A DNA stretch of 17,111 nucleotides, from NCBI GenBank assembly GCA_905214155.1, contig CAJMLC010000021.1:1-17111 (forward strand), in the 5' to 3' direction. The notes beneath the pieces are model-generated. The model made no database searches. It saw nothing but the letters and a program-made list of their open reading frames with translations, and was not told the DNA's origin. The translations under genes were made by a program, and so were the position numbers. The stretch comes from an uncultured bacterium (GTDB lineage: Bacteria; Bacillota; Clostridia; Oscillospirales; Oscillospiraceae). Shown here piece after piece: positions 6,745 to 13,859 of the stretch (positions within the stretch are counted from its first letter, which is position 1; each line of letters opens with the position of its first letter).

Positions 6745-6810
6745 GATGGGCAAAGGCGTTCATCCAAAGGGTACAGGTGTCCCCGTTGGATGGACGCCTT
6801 CGTGTTTTTT
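6745..6810 (+). promoter_or_regulatory. glt operon leader attenuator: ANTAR-type tandem hexaloops overlapping an intrinsic terminator
   Basis: P1 is GATGGGC (6745-6751), hexaloop AAAGGC (6752-6757) and GTTCATC (6758-6764), a 7-bp stem with two G-U pairs. P2 is a short stem around GGGT (6769-6772) and GTCCC, with hexaloop ACAGGT (6773-6778). Both loops have A at position 1 and G at position 4, as in ANTAR targets. The competing terminator pairs 6753-6767 with 6786-6800 (15 bp, one wobble) and ends with T6 at 6805-6810. P1 takes the 5' arm of the terminator, so protein bound to P1/P2 would allow read-through. The RNA begins only a few bases before P1. Confidence 0.8.
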
Positions 6811-6865
6811 CAGGCATCCGCACATGGCCTCAGCGGTGCCGCAAGAGAGAGAGAAAGGAACTGAC

Positions 6866-7957
6866 ATGAAACGAGAGGGACAGATCCGCATCCCGTCCGG
6901 ATGCGCGATCTCGGCGGTCATCTCCCGCGAGGGGCGGCGGATGAGCGGCGAGAAGATCATTGAGAGCATGATCCCGATGCACGACCGGTCGAACGGCCTC
7001 GGCGGCGGCTTCGCGGCCTATGGCATCTATCCGGAATACCGGGACTTTTACGCATTCCACATCTTCTTCGACAACAGCGCGGTGCGCCGCGAGTGCGAGG
7101 CCATCTTAAAAGAGGGCTTTGAGATCGTCGAGGCGGAGACCATTCCGATCCGCATCATCCCGGAGATCACAGACGTGCCGCAGATCTGGCGCTATTTTGT
7201 CGCGCCGCTGCGCTCGGTTTTGCAGCGGCTGCAGCTCGACGAGAAGGAATATGTCGCGCGGACGGTCATGGACATCAATGTGAAGCTCGACGGCGCCTAT
7301 GTGTTTTCGAGCGGCAAAAACATGGGCACGTTCAAGGCCGTGGGCTATCCGGAGGACGTGGGCCGGTTCTACCGGCTGGACGAATACGAGGCCTACAGCT
7401 GGACGGCGCACGGCCGCTATCCGACAAACACGCCCGGCTGGTGGGGCGGCGCGCATCCGTTCACGCTGCTTGATTATTCCATCGTCCACAACGGCGAGAT
7501 CTCGTCCTACGACGCGAATCGCCGATACATTGAAATGTTCGGCTATAAATGTACGCTGCAGACCGACACCGAGGTCATCACCTACATCGCGGACTATCTG
7601 CTCCGGCGGCAGGGATTGACGCTCGAAGAGCTGGCCTCGGTCATCGCGGCCCCATTCTGGAGCACCATCCGCGGCAAGCCCGCGCCGCTCGCCAAGCAGC
7701 TGACCTATCTGCGGACGGTCTACCCGAGCCTGCTGATCACTGGGCCATTTTCCATCATCCTCGGCTTCAACGGCGGGCTGATGGCCCTGAACGACCGGCT
7801 GAAGCTGCGCTCGATGGTGACCGCGGAGAAGGGCGACTGCGTCTACATTGCCAGTGAGGAGGCGGCCATCCGCGTGATGGAGCCGAACGCCGAAAACGTC
7901 TACGCACCGATGGGCGGCGAGCCGGTCATCATCCGGGTAAAGGAGGGGGCATACTGA
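6866..7957 (+). CDS. Glutamate synthase, class II glutamine amidotransferase subunit (domain 1 as a separate protein)
   Basis: 363 residues, corresponding to glutamate synthase domain 1. It hydrolyses glutamine and passes ammonia to the FMN subunit. The nucleophile is probably Cys13 (IPSGCAISAVIS) after removal of a 12-residue propeptide; propeptide processing is known for GltB proteins. Other Ntn amidotransferase landmarks are AHGRYPTNTPGWWGGAHPF (181-199) and VHNGEISSY (207-215), with Asn209-Gly210 for the oxyanion. I chose ATG 6866, with AAAGGAA just upstream; the frame is open back to 6743, but that part is the attenuator and has no ribosome site. The stop overlaps the next start by one base (TGATG), so the two subunits are translationally coupled. 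Confidence 0.9.
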   Translation: MKREGQIRIPSGCAISAVISREGRRMSGEKIIESMIPMHDRSNGLGGGFAAYGIYPEYRDFYAFHIFFDNSAVRRECEAILKEGFEIVEAETIPIRIIPEITDVPQIWRYFVAPLRSVLQRLQLDEKEYVARTVMDINVKLDGAYVFSSGKNMGTFKAVGYPEDVGRFYRLDEYEAYSWTAHGRYPTNTPGWWGGAHPFTLLDYSIVHNGEISSYDANRRYIEMFGYKCTLQTDTEVITYIADYLLRRQGLTLEELASVIAAPFWSTIRGKPAPLAKQLTYLRTVYPSLLITGPFSIILGFNGGLMALNDRLKLRSMVTAEKGDCVYIASEEAAIRVMEPNAENVYAPMGGEPVIIRVKEGAY

Positions 7958-9492
7958 TGGGACTGGACTATATCTCCCCGGAATTTGAGGTCATCCGGAA
8001 CTATGAGCGCTGCATCTCCTGCCGCATCTGCGAAAAGCAGTGCCCCAATGGCGTCCACGTCTACGACAAGGACGCGAAGATCCTGCGCGCGGACGAGAGC
8101 CGCTGCGTCGACTGCCAGCGCTGCGTCGCCTTCTGTCCGGCGCATGCGCTGAAGATTGAAAAGAACACCAACGCCTTCCGCGAAAATGCGAACTGGCGCA
8201 CCGATACGATCCAGGAGATCTACAAGCAGGCGGCGAGCGGCGGCGTGCTGCTCAGCTCGATGGGCAACCCGAGGCCGATGCCCGTCTATTGGGACAGCCT
8301 GCTCATCAACGCCTCACAGGTGACGAATCCGCCGATCGACCCGCTGCGCGAACCAATGGAGACGCGGGTGTTTCTGGGCAAAAAGCAGCTGAAAACGGTA
8401 CGCGGTGCGGATGGACAGGTAAAGCCGGTCCGCAGTGCAGATGGCCTGCTGGACACGACGCTGCCGCCGCAGCTGGAGCTGTCGGTGCCGATCCTGTTCT
8501 CGGCGATGAGCTACGGCTCGATCAGCTACAACGCGCACGCGAGCCTGGCCCGGGCCGCCGAACAGCTCGGCATTTACTACAACACCGGCGAAGGCGGACT
8601 GCATGAAGATTTCTACAAATATGGGGATCATACCATCGTACAGGTCGCATCCGGGCGCTTCGGCGTGCAGGAGGCCTACCTCAACACCGGCGCGGCCATC
8701 GAGATCAAGATGGGCCAGGGGGCCAAGCCCGGCATCGGCGGCCATCTGCCGGGGGCCAAGATCGTGGGCGACGTGTCGAAGACGCGCATGATCCCCGAGG
8801 GGTCGGACGCCATCTCCCCTGCCCCGCACCACGACATCTATTCCATTGAAGATCTGCGGCAGCTGGTCTATTCCTTAAAAGAGGCGACGCAGTACAAAAA
8901 ACCGGTGATCGTCAAGGTCGCGGCCGTACACAACATCGCAGCCATCGCAAGCGGCATCGCCAGAAGCGGCGCGGACATCATCGCCATCGACGGCTTCCGC
9001 GGCGGCACGGGCGCGGCGCCGACGCGCATCCGTGACAATGTGGGCATCCCCATTGAGCTGGCGCTTGCGGCCGTCGACCAGCGGCTGCGTGACGAGGGCA
9101 TCCGCGATCAGGTCTCGCTGATCGTCGGCGGGAGCATCCGCTCGTCGGCGGACGTGGTCAAGGCGATCGCGCTGGGCGCGGACGCCTGCTATATCGCAAC
9201 GGCGGCGCTGCTCGCGATGGGATGCCACCTCTGCCGCACGTGTCAGACCGGCCGGTGCGCCTGGGGCATCGCGACGCAGCGGCCAGAGCTCGTGCAGCGG
9301 CTCGATCCGGACGTCGGCGCGGAGCGGCTGGTGAATCTGGTGACGGCATGGAAGCACGAGATCAAGGAAATGATGGGCGGCATGGGCATCAACTCCATCG
9401 AGGCCCTGCGCGGCAACCGCGTGATGCTGCGCGGCATCCACCTGACGGAGCAGGAGCTGAACATCCTCGGCATTGCGCACGCGGGCGAATGA
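7957..9492 (+). CDS. gltB: Glutamate synthase FMN subunit with N-terminal ferredoxin domain (domain 2 as a separate protein)
   Basis: 511 residues of the archaeal-type, stand-alone glutamate synthase domain 2 family. Residues 19-60 hold two [4Fe-4S] motifs (Cys19/22/25/29 and Cys50/53/56/60, each CxxCxxCxxxCP). The rest is the FMN-binding TIM barrel: SAMSYGSIS at 182-190, GEGGLHEDFYKYGD at 211-224, GQGAKPGIGGHLPG at 253-266 and GFRGGTGAAPTRIRDNVG at 346-363. The [3Fe-4S] cysteines are Cys423, Cys429 and Cys434 (C-x5-C-x4-C). It reduces 2-oxoglutarate and ammonia to glutamate. No GltD-like NAD(P)H subunit is present in the window, so the built-in ferredoxin domain probably takes electrons from ferredoxin or an unlinked partner. 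The ribosome site AGGAGGG lies inside the end of the previous gene. An exact 10-residue tandem repeat occurs at 146-165. Confidence 0.93.
   Translation: MGLDYISPEFEVIRNYERCISCRICEKQCPNGVHVYDKDAKILRADESRCVDCQRCVAFCPAHALKIEKNTNAFRENANWRTDTIQEIYKQAASGGVLLSSMGNPRPMPVYWDSLLINASQVTNPPIDPLREPMETRVFLGKKQLKTVRGADGQVKPVRSADGLLDTTLPPQLELSVPILFSAMSYGSISYNAHASLARAAEQLGIYYNTGEGGLHEDFYKYGDHTIVQVASGRFGVQEAYLNTGAAIEIKMGQGAKPGIGGHLPGAKIVGDVSKTRMIPEGSDAISPAPHHDIYSIEDLRQLVYSLKEATQYKKPVIVKVAAVHNIAAIASGIARSGADIIAIDGFRGGTGAAPTRIRDNVGIPIELALAAVDQRLRDEGIRDQVSLIVGGSIRSSADVVKAIALGADACYIATAALLAMGCHLCRTCQTGRCAWGIATQRPELVQRLDPDVGAERLVNLVTAWKHEIKEMMGGMGINSIEALRGNRVMLRGIHLTEQELNILGIAHAGE
8392..8451 (+). repeat. 30-bp imperfect tandem repeat inside the FMN subunit gene
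   Basis: Two adjacent 30-base units (8392-8421 and 8422-8451), 21 of 30 bases identical, encode KTVRGADGQV and KPVRSADGLL. They keep the frame and lie between the ferredoxin domain and the FMN barrel. Confidence 0.7.
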
Positions 9493-9541
9493 GCGGGCCG
9501 TGCGGGCGCGCCTCCGGGCATACGCGCGTCGGGTCAAAGCA

Positions 9542-9585
9542 GAGCTTCCAAAAAAAATGCTTGTAAGCTCGGAATTTTTTGGGAA
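9542..9585. other. A/T-rich hairpin in the 128-base gap between two glutamate synthase genes
   Basis: GAGCTT (9542-9547) can pair with AAGCTC (9565-9570), followed by GGAATTTTTT, which resembles a weak terminator. Alternatively TTCCAAAAAA (9546-9555) pairs with TTTTTTGGGAA (9575-9585, one extra G), enclosing GCTTGTAAGC. The other gaps in this operon are 37 bases or less. I see no convincing promoter in the gap. It could partly reduce read-through or protect the RNA end. Confidence 0.45.
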
Positions 9586-9620
9586 ATCTGCCGTAGAAAA
9601 TGGAAAAAGGTTGTGGTATT

Positions 9621-10343
9621 ATGGATTTCATTGAAGCACAGAATATTTCGTTCTCTGCGCTGAACGAGACCATCCGGAACGCGGGCGACGAATGCCGCGT
9701 GTGCGCGTGCCTCGGGCAGCGGTTCATCGCTGCCGGGATGAGCGGCAAGAAGATCGAGATCGACGGCATTCCGGGCAACGCGCTCGGCGCGTACCTGAAT
9801 GGCGCGGAGATCACCGTCCGCAGCAGCGCGCAGGACGCCGTCGGCGACACGATGAGTGCAGGCCGCATCGTCATCCACGGAAACTGCGGGGACGCGGTGG
9901 GCTATGCGATGCGCGGCGGCGAAATTTACATTGAGGGCAACGCAGGCTATCGCGCGGGCATCCACATGAAGGCCTATAAAGAGCACAAGCCCGTGCTTGT
10001 CATCGGCGGCCGGGCGGGCAGCTTCCTCGGGGAATATCAGGCCGGCGGGCTGATCCTCGTGCTGGCGCTGCACACCGACGGGCGGAACGTGGTGGGCTTT
10101 TTCCCGTGCACGGGCATGCACGGCGGAAAGATGGTCTTCCGCGGCGACGTGTCGAATGTGCCGTTCCCGAGTCAGGTGACGACGCGGGCGGCCACAGAGG
10201 AGGACCGCGCGGAATTTGCGCCTTATGTCCGCGAATACTGCCGCCTGTTCGGGCGGGACGCGGAGGCGATGCTCGCGGAGCGCTACACCGTGGTCACGCC
10301 GGACAGCAAGAATCCTTATAAACAAATGTATGTCGCGAACTGA
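9621..10343 (+). CDS. Glutamate synthase GXGXG-domain subunit (domain 3 as a separate protein)
   Basis: 240 residues from the chosen start. The body is the right-handed beta-helix of glutamate synthase domain 3, with repeated Gly-x-x-x-Gly turns: GNALGAYLNG, QDAVGDTMSAG, GDAVGYAMRGG, GYRAGIHM and GSFLGEYQAGG. In the large GltB chain this domain is structural and helps shape the ammonia channel next to the FMN domain; here it must assemble as a separate subunit. I prefer ATG 9621 over the in-frame ATG 9600, because 9621 has AAAAAGG at a usable distance while 9600 has no ribosome site and adds seven unneeded residues. It follows the FMN subunit after 128 bases and precedes the GSI-like gene by 32. 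Confidence 0.88.
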   Translation: MDFIEAQNISFSALNETIRNAGDECRVCACLGQRFIAAGMSGKKIEIDGIPGNALGAYLNGAEITVRSSAQDAVGDTMSAGRIVIHGNCGDAVGYAMRGGEIYIEGNAGYRAGIHMKAYKEHKPVLVIGGRAGSFLGEYQAGGLILVLALHTDGRNVVGFFPCTGMHGGKMVFRGDVSNVPFPSQVTTRAATEEDRAEFAPYVREYCRLFGRDAEAMLAERYTVVTPDSKNPYKQMYVAN

Positions 10344-10375
10344 CGCGGCATGGAGAAAGGCGGGGGTCAGATTTG

Positions 10376-11593
10376 ATGCAGTACACCAAAGATGAGATCC
10401 GGCAGTATGTCGTGGAGGAGGACGTGAAGTTCCTCCGCATGGCGTTCTGCGATGTGTATGGCAGGCAGAAAAACATCTCCATCCAGCCGGATGAGCTGGA
10501 ACGCGCATTTGAATACGGCATCGCATTCGACGCCTCGGCCATCCCGGGCTTCGGCAGCGAGATCCATTCCGACCTGTTTTTGCAGCCGGACACGGGGACG
10601 CTCTGCGTGCTGCCGTGGCGGCCCGACCATGGGCGCGTGGTGCGGATGTTCTGCAGCATCCTGCACCCGGACGGGACGCCGTTTGAATCCGACACGCGGC
10701 GCATCCTGCAAAACGCAGTGGACGCGGCGGCGGAGCGCGGCATTTCGTTCTCGTTCGGCTCGGAGATGGAGTTTTACCTGTTCCAGCGGGACGAGGCCGG
10801 GGAGCCGACGAAGATCCCTTATGACCGCGCGGGCTACATGGACATCGCGCCGGAGGACCGGGGCGAAAACGTGCGGCGGGAAATCTGCCTGACGCTCAGC
10901 CAGATGGGCATCCAGCCCGAATGCTCGCACCACGAGCAGGGGCCGGGGCAGAACGAGATCGACTTCCGCTATTCCGATCCGATGACCGCGGCGGACAACG
11001 CGCTGACGTTCCGCGCGGTGGTCAACACGATCGCGGTGCAGAGCGGCCTCGCGGCCGACTTTTCGCCGAAGCCGCTGCCCGGCCAGCCCGGCAACGGCAT
11101 GCACATCAACATCTCGGCCCGCAGCCGCGACGGACGCGACGTGATGCCGCAGGTGATCGCGGGCATTCTGGCCCACATCGCAGAGATGACGGTCTTCTTC
11201 AACACGACAGAGTCGTCCTATCAGCGCTTCGGCAGCAGCAAGGCTCCGCGCTACATCTCGTGGTCGAGCGAGAACCGGTCGCAGCTCATCCGCATCCCGG
11301 CGGCCAAGGGCGAATACCGCCGGGCCGAGCTGCGCTCGCCGGATCCGCTCTGCAACCCGTATCTGGCCTTTGCGCTGCTGATTCATGCAGGGCTGGACGG
11401 CATCAAAAAGAATTTGCCGCTGCCGGAGGCCGCGGATATCAACTTCTTTACCGCGCCGGAGTCCGTCAAATCGAAATTCCGGACGCTTCCCGGAACGCTC
11501 TTTGCGGCGAAGGCCGCGGCGGCGGAAAGTCGCTTCCTGGCGGAGCTGCTGCCAGAGGCGCTTCTCCGGAGCTACACTAAAATATTATTATAG
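10376..11593 (+). CDS. glnA: Glutamine synthetase I-like protein, short form
   Basis: 405 residues, shorter than classical GSI (about 440-470). GSI fold landmarks are FDASAIPGFG at 51-60 (Asp52 matches Asp50 of the Salmonella enzyme), SEMEFYLF at 129-136 (two metal-binding Glu), HHEQGPGQNEIDF at 185-197, GNGMHINIS at 239-247 (His243), SENRSQLIRIP at 298-308 and EYRRAELRSPDPLCNPYLAFA at 313-332. Two positions look unusual by my alignment: where Salmonella GSI has flap Glu327 (GYEAP) this protein reads SSKAP with Lys289, and the Asn264 position is Pro238. The tail with the adenylylation Tyr site is not evident. Known members beside an ANTAR regulator are glutamine synthetases, but catalysis here needs testing. 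The start is ATG 10376, preceded by a purine-rich GGCGGGGG; an adjacent TTG at 10373 is in frame. Confidence 0.85.
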   Translation: MQYTKDEIRQYVVEEDVKFLRMAFCDVYGRQKNISIQPDELERAFEYGIAFDASAIPGFGSEIHSDLFLQPDTGTLCVLPWRPDHGRVVRMFCSILHPDGTPFESDTRRILQNAVDAAAERGISFSFGSEMEFYLFQRDEAGEPTKIPYDRAGYMDIAPEDRGENVRREICLTLSQMGIQPECSHHEQGPGQNEIDFRYSDPMTAADNALTFRAVVNTIAVQSGLAADFSPKPLPGQPGNGMHINISARSRDGRDVMPQVIAGILAHIAEMTVFFNTTESSYQRFGSSKAPRYISWSSENRSQLIRIPAAKGEYRRAELRSPDPLCNPYLAFALLIHAGLDGIKKNLPLPEAADINFFTAPESVKSKFRTLPGTLFAAKAAAAESRFLAELLPEALLRSYTKILL

Positions 11594-11629
11594 AATACAG
11601 CCCCTGAAAACCGGAAAGGAGGGACGCGG

Positions 11630-12211
11630 ATGGATCGCATCGAACAGACATACAGCGTGCTCACCGTATCGGCAGCGGACAAATTCAGCGCGTCCCTGCG
11701 CACGCTGCTCCCCGAGGGGCGGTATGATCCGGTGCGGGCCGTGCGTGACGCGGCGACCGCCCGGCGTCTGCTGCTCGAGCGGAGCTATGACATCGTTCTC
11801 ATCAACACGCCGCTGCCCGACGATTTCGGCACGCGCCTCGCGCTCGACATCAGCGAGACGAGCGGCGCGGGCGTGCTCCTGCTCGTGAAGGCGGAGCAGT
11901 ATGCAGAGCTGTCCGCCCGGCTGACGCCGAACGGCATCCTCACGCTGCAAAAGCCGACAACGCCGCAGCTGCTGACGCAGACCTTGCAGCTGCTCTGCGG
12001 CACGCGCGAACGATTACGCCGCATGGAGCAGAAAACGGCCAGCTTTGAGGAGAAGATGGCCGAGATCCGGCTGGTGAACCGGGCGAAATGTCTGCTCATC
12101 GAGCGGAAGGCCATGACCGAGCAGGAGGCGCACCGCTGGATCGAAAAGCAGGCGATGGATCGATGTGTGAGCCGAAAAATCATTGCGGAACAAATTTTAC
12201 AGACGATATAG
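11630..12211 (+). CDS. ANTAR-domain antitermination regulator with degenerate receiver domain (NitR-like)
   Basis: 193 residues with a strong AAAGGAGG ribosome site. Residues 8-122 follow the receiver fold, but the phosphorylation site is lost: the strand that normally ends in Asp reads YDIVLINTPLPD with Asn59, the acidic pair at the start of the domain is replaced (TVSAAD), and only the lysine of the KP motif (Lys108) remains. A coiled-coil linker (about 125-145) leads to the ANTAR domain (about 140-191), seen in RLVNRAKCLLIERKAMTEQEAH and a second helix RKIIAEQIL. ANTAR proteins bind paired hexaloop RNAs and prevent termination. In Clostridium acetobutylicum, NitR, a protein of this design next to glutamine synthetase, regulates glnA and glutamate synthase. 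The matching leader RNAs are upstream of glnN and the glt operon in this window. Without the phosphorylatable Asp it may sense a ligand or protein instead. Confidence 0.9.
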   Translation: MDRIEQTYSVLTVSAADKFSASLRTLLPEGRYDPVRAVRDAATARRLLLERSYDIVLINTPLPDDFGTRLALDISETSGAGVLLLVKAEQYAELSARLTPNGILTLQKPTTPQLLTQTLQLLCGTRERLRRMEQKTASFEEKMAEIRLVNRAKCLLIERKAMTEQEAHRWIEKQAMDRCVSRKIIAEQILQTI

Positions 12212-12229
12212 AAAGACGAGGATATGGAC

Positions 12230-13843
12230 ATGACGAAATACATTTTTGTGACCGGCGGCGTCGTCTCCGGCCTTGGAAAGGGCATCACGGCGGCGTCGCT
12301 TGGCCGGCTGCTGAAGATGCGGGGGCTGAAGGTCGCCGCGCAGAAGCTCGACCCCTACATCAACGTCGACCCCGGCACGATGAGTCCCTATCAGCACGGC
12401 GAGGTCTACGTGACGGAAGACGGCGCGGAGACCGACCTTGACCTCGGGCATTATGAGCGCTTCATCGACGAAGACCTCAACAAATACTCCAACCTCACGA
12501 CCGGCAAAGTCTACTGGAACGTGCTGAACAAGGAGCGGCGCGGCGAGTATCTCGGCTCCACCGTGCAGGTCATCCCCCACATTACCAACGAAATCAAGGA
12601 ATTCGTCTACCGTGTTGGCAAGCAGACCGATGCGGACATCGTCATCACAGAAATTGGCGGCACCATCGGTGACATCGAATCGCAGCCTTTCCTCGAGGCC
12701 GTGCGGCAGATCTCCCTCGAGGTCGGGCAGGAGAACAGCCTCTTCATCCATGTCACGCTGGTGCCGTTTTTGCGTGGCTCCGACGAGCACAAGTCCAAGC
12801 CGACGCAGCATTCCGTCAAGGAGCTGCAGGGCATGGGCATCCGGCCGAACATCATCGTCCTCCGCTGCGACGAGCCGCTGGAGCCGTCCATCTTCCGCAA
12901 AATTTCGATGTTCTGCAACGTCAAGCCGGACTGCGTCATTGAAAATATCACGCTCCCCTGCCTGTATGAGGCGCCGCTGATGCTGGAGGCGTCGAACTTC
13001 TCCTCCGTCGTCTGCCGCGAGCTGGCCATCGACACGCCCACGCCCGATCTGGCCGAATGGTCGGACATGGTAGCGCGCATCAAATCGCGCGAGCACACCG
13101 TTAAAATTGGCCTTGTCGGCAAATATGTCCAGCTGCATGACGCCTATCTCTCCGTGGCCGAGGCGCTGCGGCACGCGGGCTTCGCGCTCGGCGCGGATGT
13201 GGACATCCAGTGGATCGACTCTGAGACGCTGAACGAGGGCAACTATCACGAGATCCTCTCGCAGATGGACGGGATCATCGTGCCCGGCGGCTTCGGCGGG
13301 CGCGGCATCGACGGCATGATCCTCGCGGCGCGCTACGCCCGCGAGCACCGCGTCCCCTACTTCGGCATCTGCCTCGGTATGCAGATCGCGACGATCGAAT
13401 TCGCGCGCGACGTCGCCGGGATCGCCGACGCGCACTCGTCCGAATTTGACGAGCAGTGCAAGCACAAGGTCATCGACTTCATGCCCGGCCAGAGCGACGA
13501 CATCGACAAGGGCGGCACGCTCCGCCTCGGGGCCTATCCCTGCGTCATCCAGCCCGGGACCACGATGGCGCGCTGCTATGGCACGCTCGAAATTTCCGAG
13601 CGGCACCGCCACCGCTATGAGTTCAACAACGAGTTCCGCGACGTGCTGACCGGCGCGGGGCTGACGCTCTCGGGCCTGTCTCCGGACGGGCGGCTGGTCG
13701 AGACCGTGGAGTTGACGGAGCATCCGTTCTTCGTCGGCGTGCAGTATCACCCCGAATTCAAATCGCGCCCGAACAAGGCACATCCGCTCTTCCGCGGCTT
13801 CATCGCCGCGTCGCTCGCCCGGCAGGGCGGGCAGAACGCCTGA
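12230..13843 (+). CDS. pyrG: CTP synthase (glutamine-hydrolysing)
   Basis: 537 residues, full length. It aminates UTP to CTP with ammonia from glutamine, at the cost of ATP. The N-terminal amidoligase domain starts MTKYIFVTGGVVSGLGKG with the P-loop at about 9-18. The C-terminal class I amidotransferase domain has the nucleophile Cys381 in GICLGMQ and His507/Glu509 in YHPEF. I chose the ATG at 12230 over 12224, because GAGG at 12218-12221 sits eight bases from 12230 but only two from 12224, and the family normally begins MTKYIFVTGG. It begins 18 bases after the ANTAR gene with no terminator, and guaA follows 16 bases later, so it appears to belong to the same operon. Confidence 0.97.
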   Translation: MTKYIFVTGGVVSGLGKGITAASLGRLLKMRGLKVAAQKLDPYINVDPGTMSPYQHGEVYVTEDGAETDLDLGHYERFIDEDLNKYSNLTTGKVYWNVLNKERRGEYLGSTVQVIPHITNEIKEFVYRVGKQTDADIVITEIGGTIGDIESQPFLEAVRQISLEVGQENSLFIHVTLVPFLRGSDEHKSKPTQHSVKELQGMGIRPNIIVLRCDEPLEPSIFRKISMFCNVKPDCVIENITLPCLYEAPLMLEASNFSSVVCRELAIDTPTPDLAEWSDMVARIKSREHTVKIGLVGKYVQLHDAYLSVAEALRHAGFALGADVDIQWIDSETLNEGNYHEILSQMDGIIVPGGFGGRGIDGMILAARYAREHRVPYFGICLGMQIATIEFARDVAGIADAHSSEFDEQCKHKVIDFMPGQSDDIDKGGTLRLGAYPCVIQPGTTMARCYGTLEISERHRHRYEFNNEFRDVLTGAGLTLSGLSPDGRLVETVELTEHPFFVGVQYHPEFKSRPNKAHPLFRGFIAASLARQGGQNA

Positions 13844-13859
13844 TCGCAAGGAGGTTTCT

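Noticed and set aside
6481..6810. Glutamine riboswitch (glnA RNA type) as an explanation of the two leaders
   Set aside because: The leaders are too short for that fold, whereas paired hexaloops over terminators plus a linked ANTAR protein explain them. That riboswitch is also known mainly from cyanobacteria and marine phage.
6743..6865. In-frame N-terminal extension of the amidotransferase gene starting at ATG 6743
   Set aside because: It has no ribosome site, starts at or next to the predicted transcription start, and its bases are fully used by the attenuator hairpin. ATG 6866 has a ribosome site and gives the expected short propeptide before Cys13.
12224..12229. Start of pyrG two codons earlier
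   Set aside because: The GAGG ribosome site would be only two bases away; ATG 12230 has normal spacing and the family's usual N-terminus.
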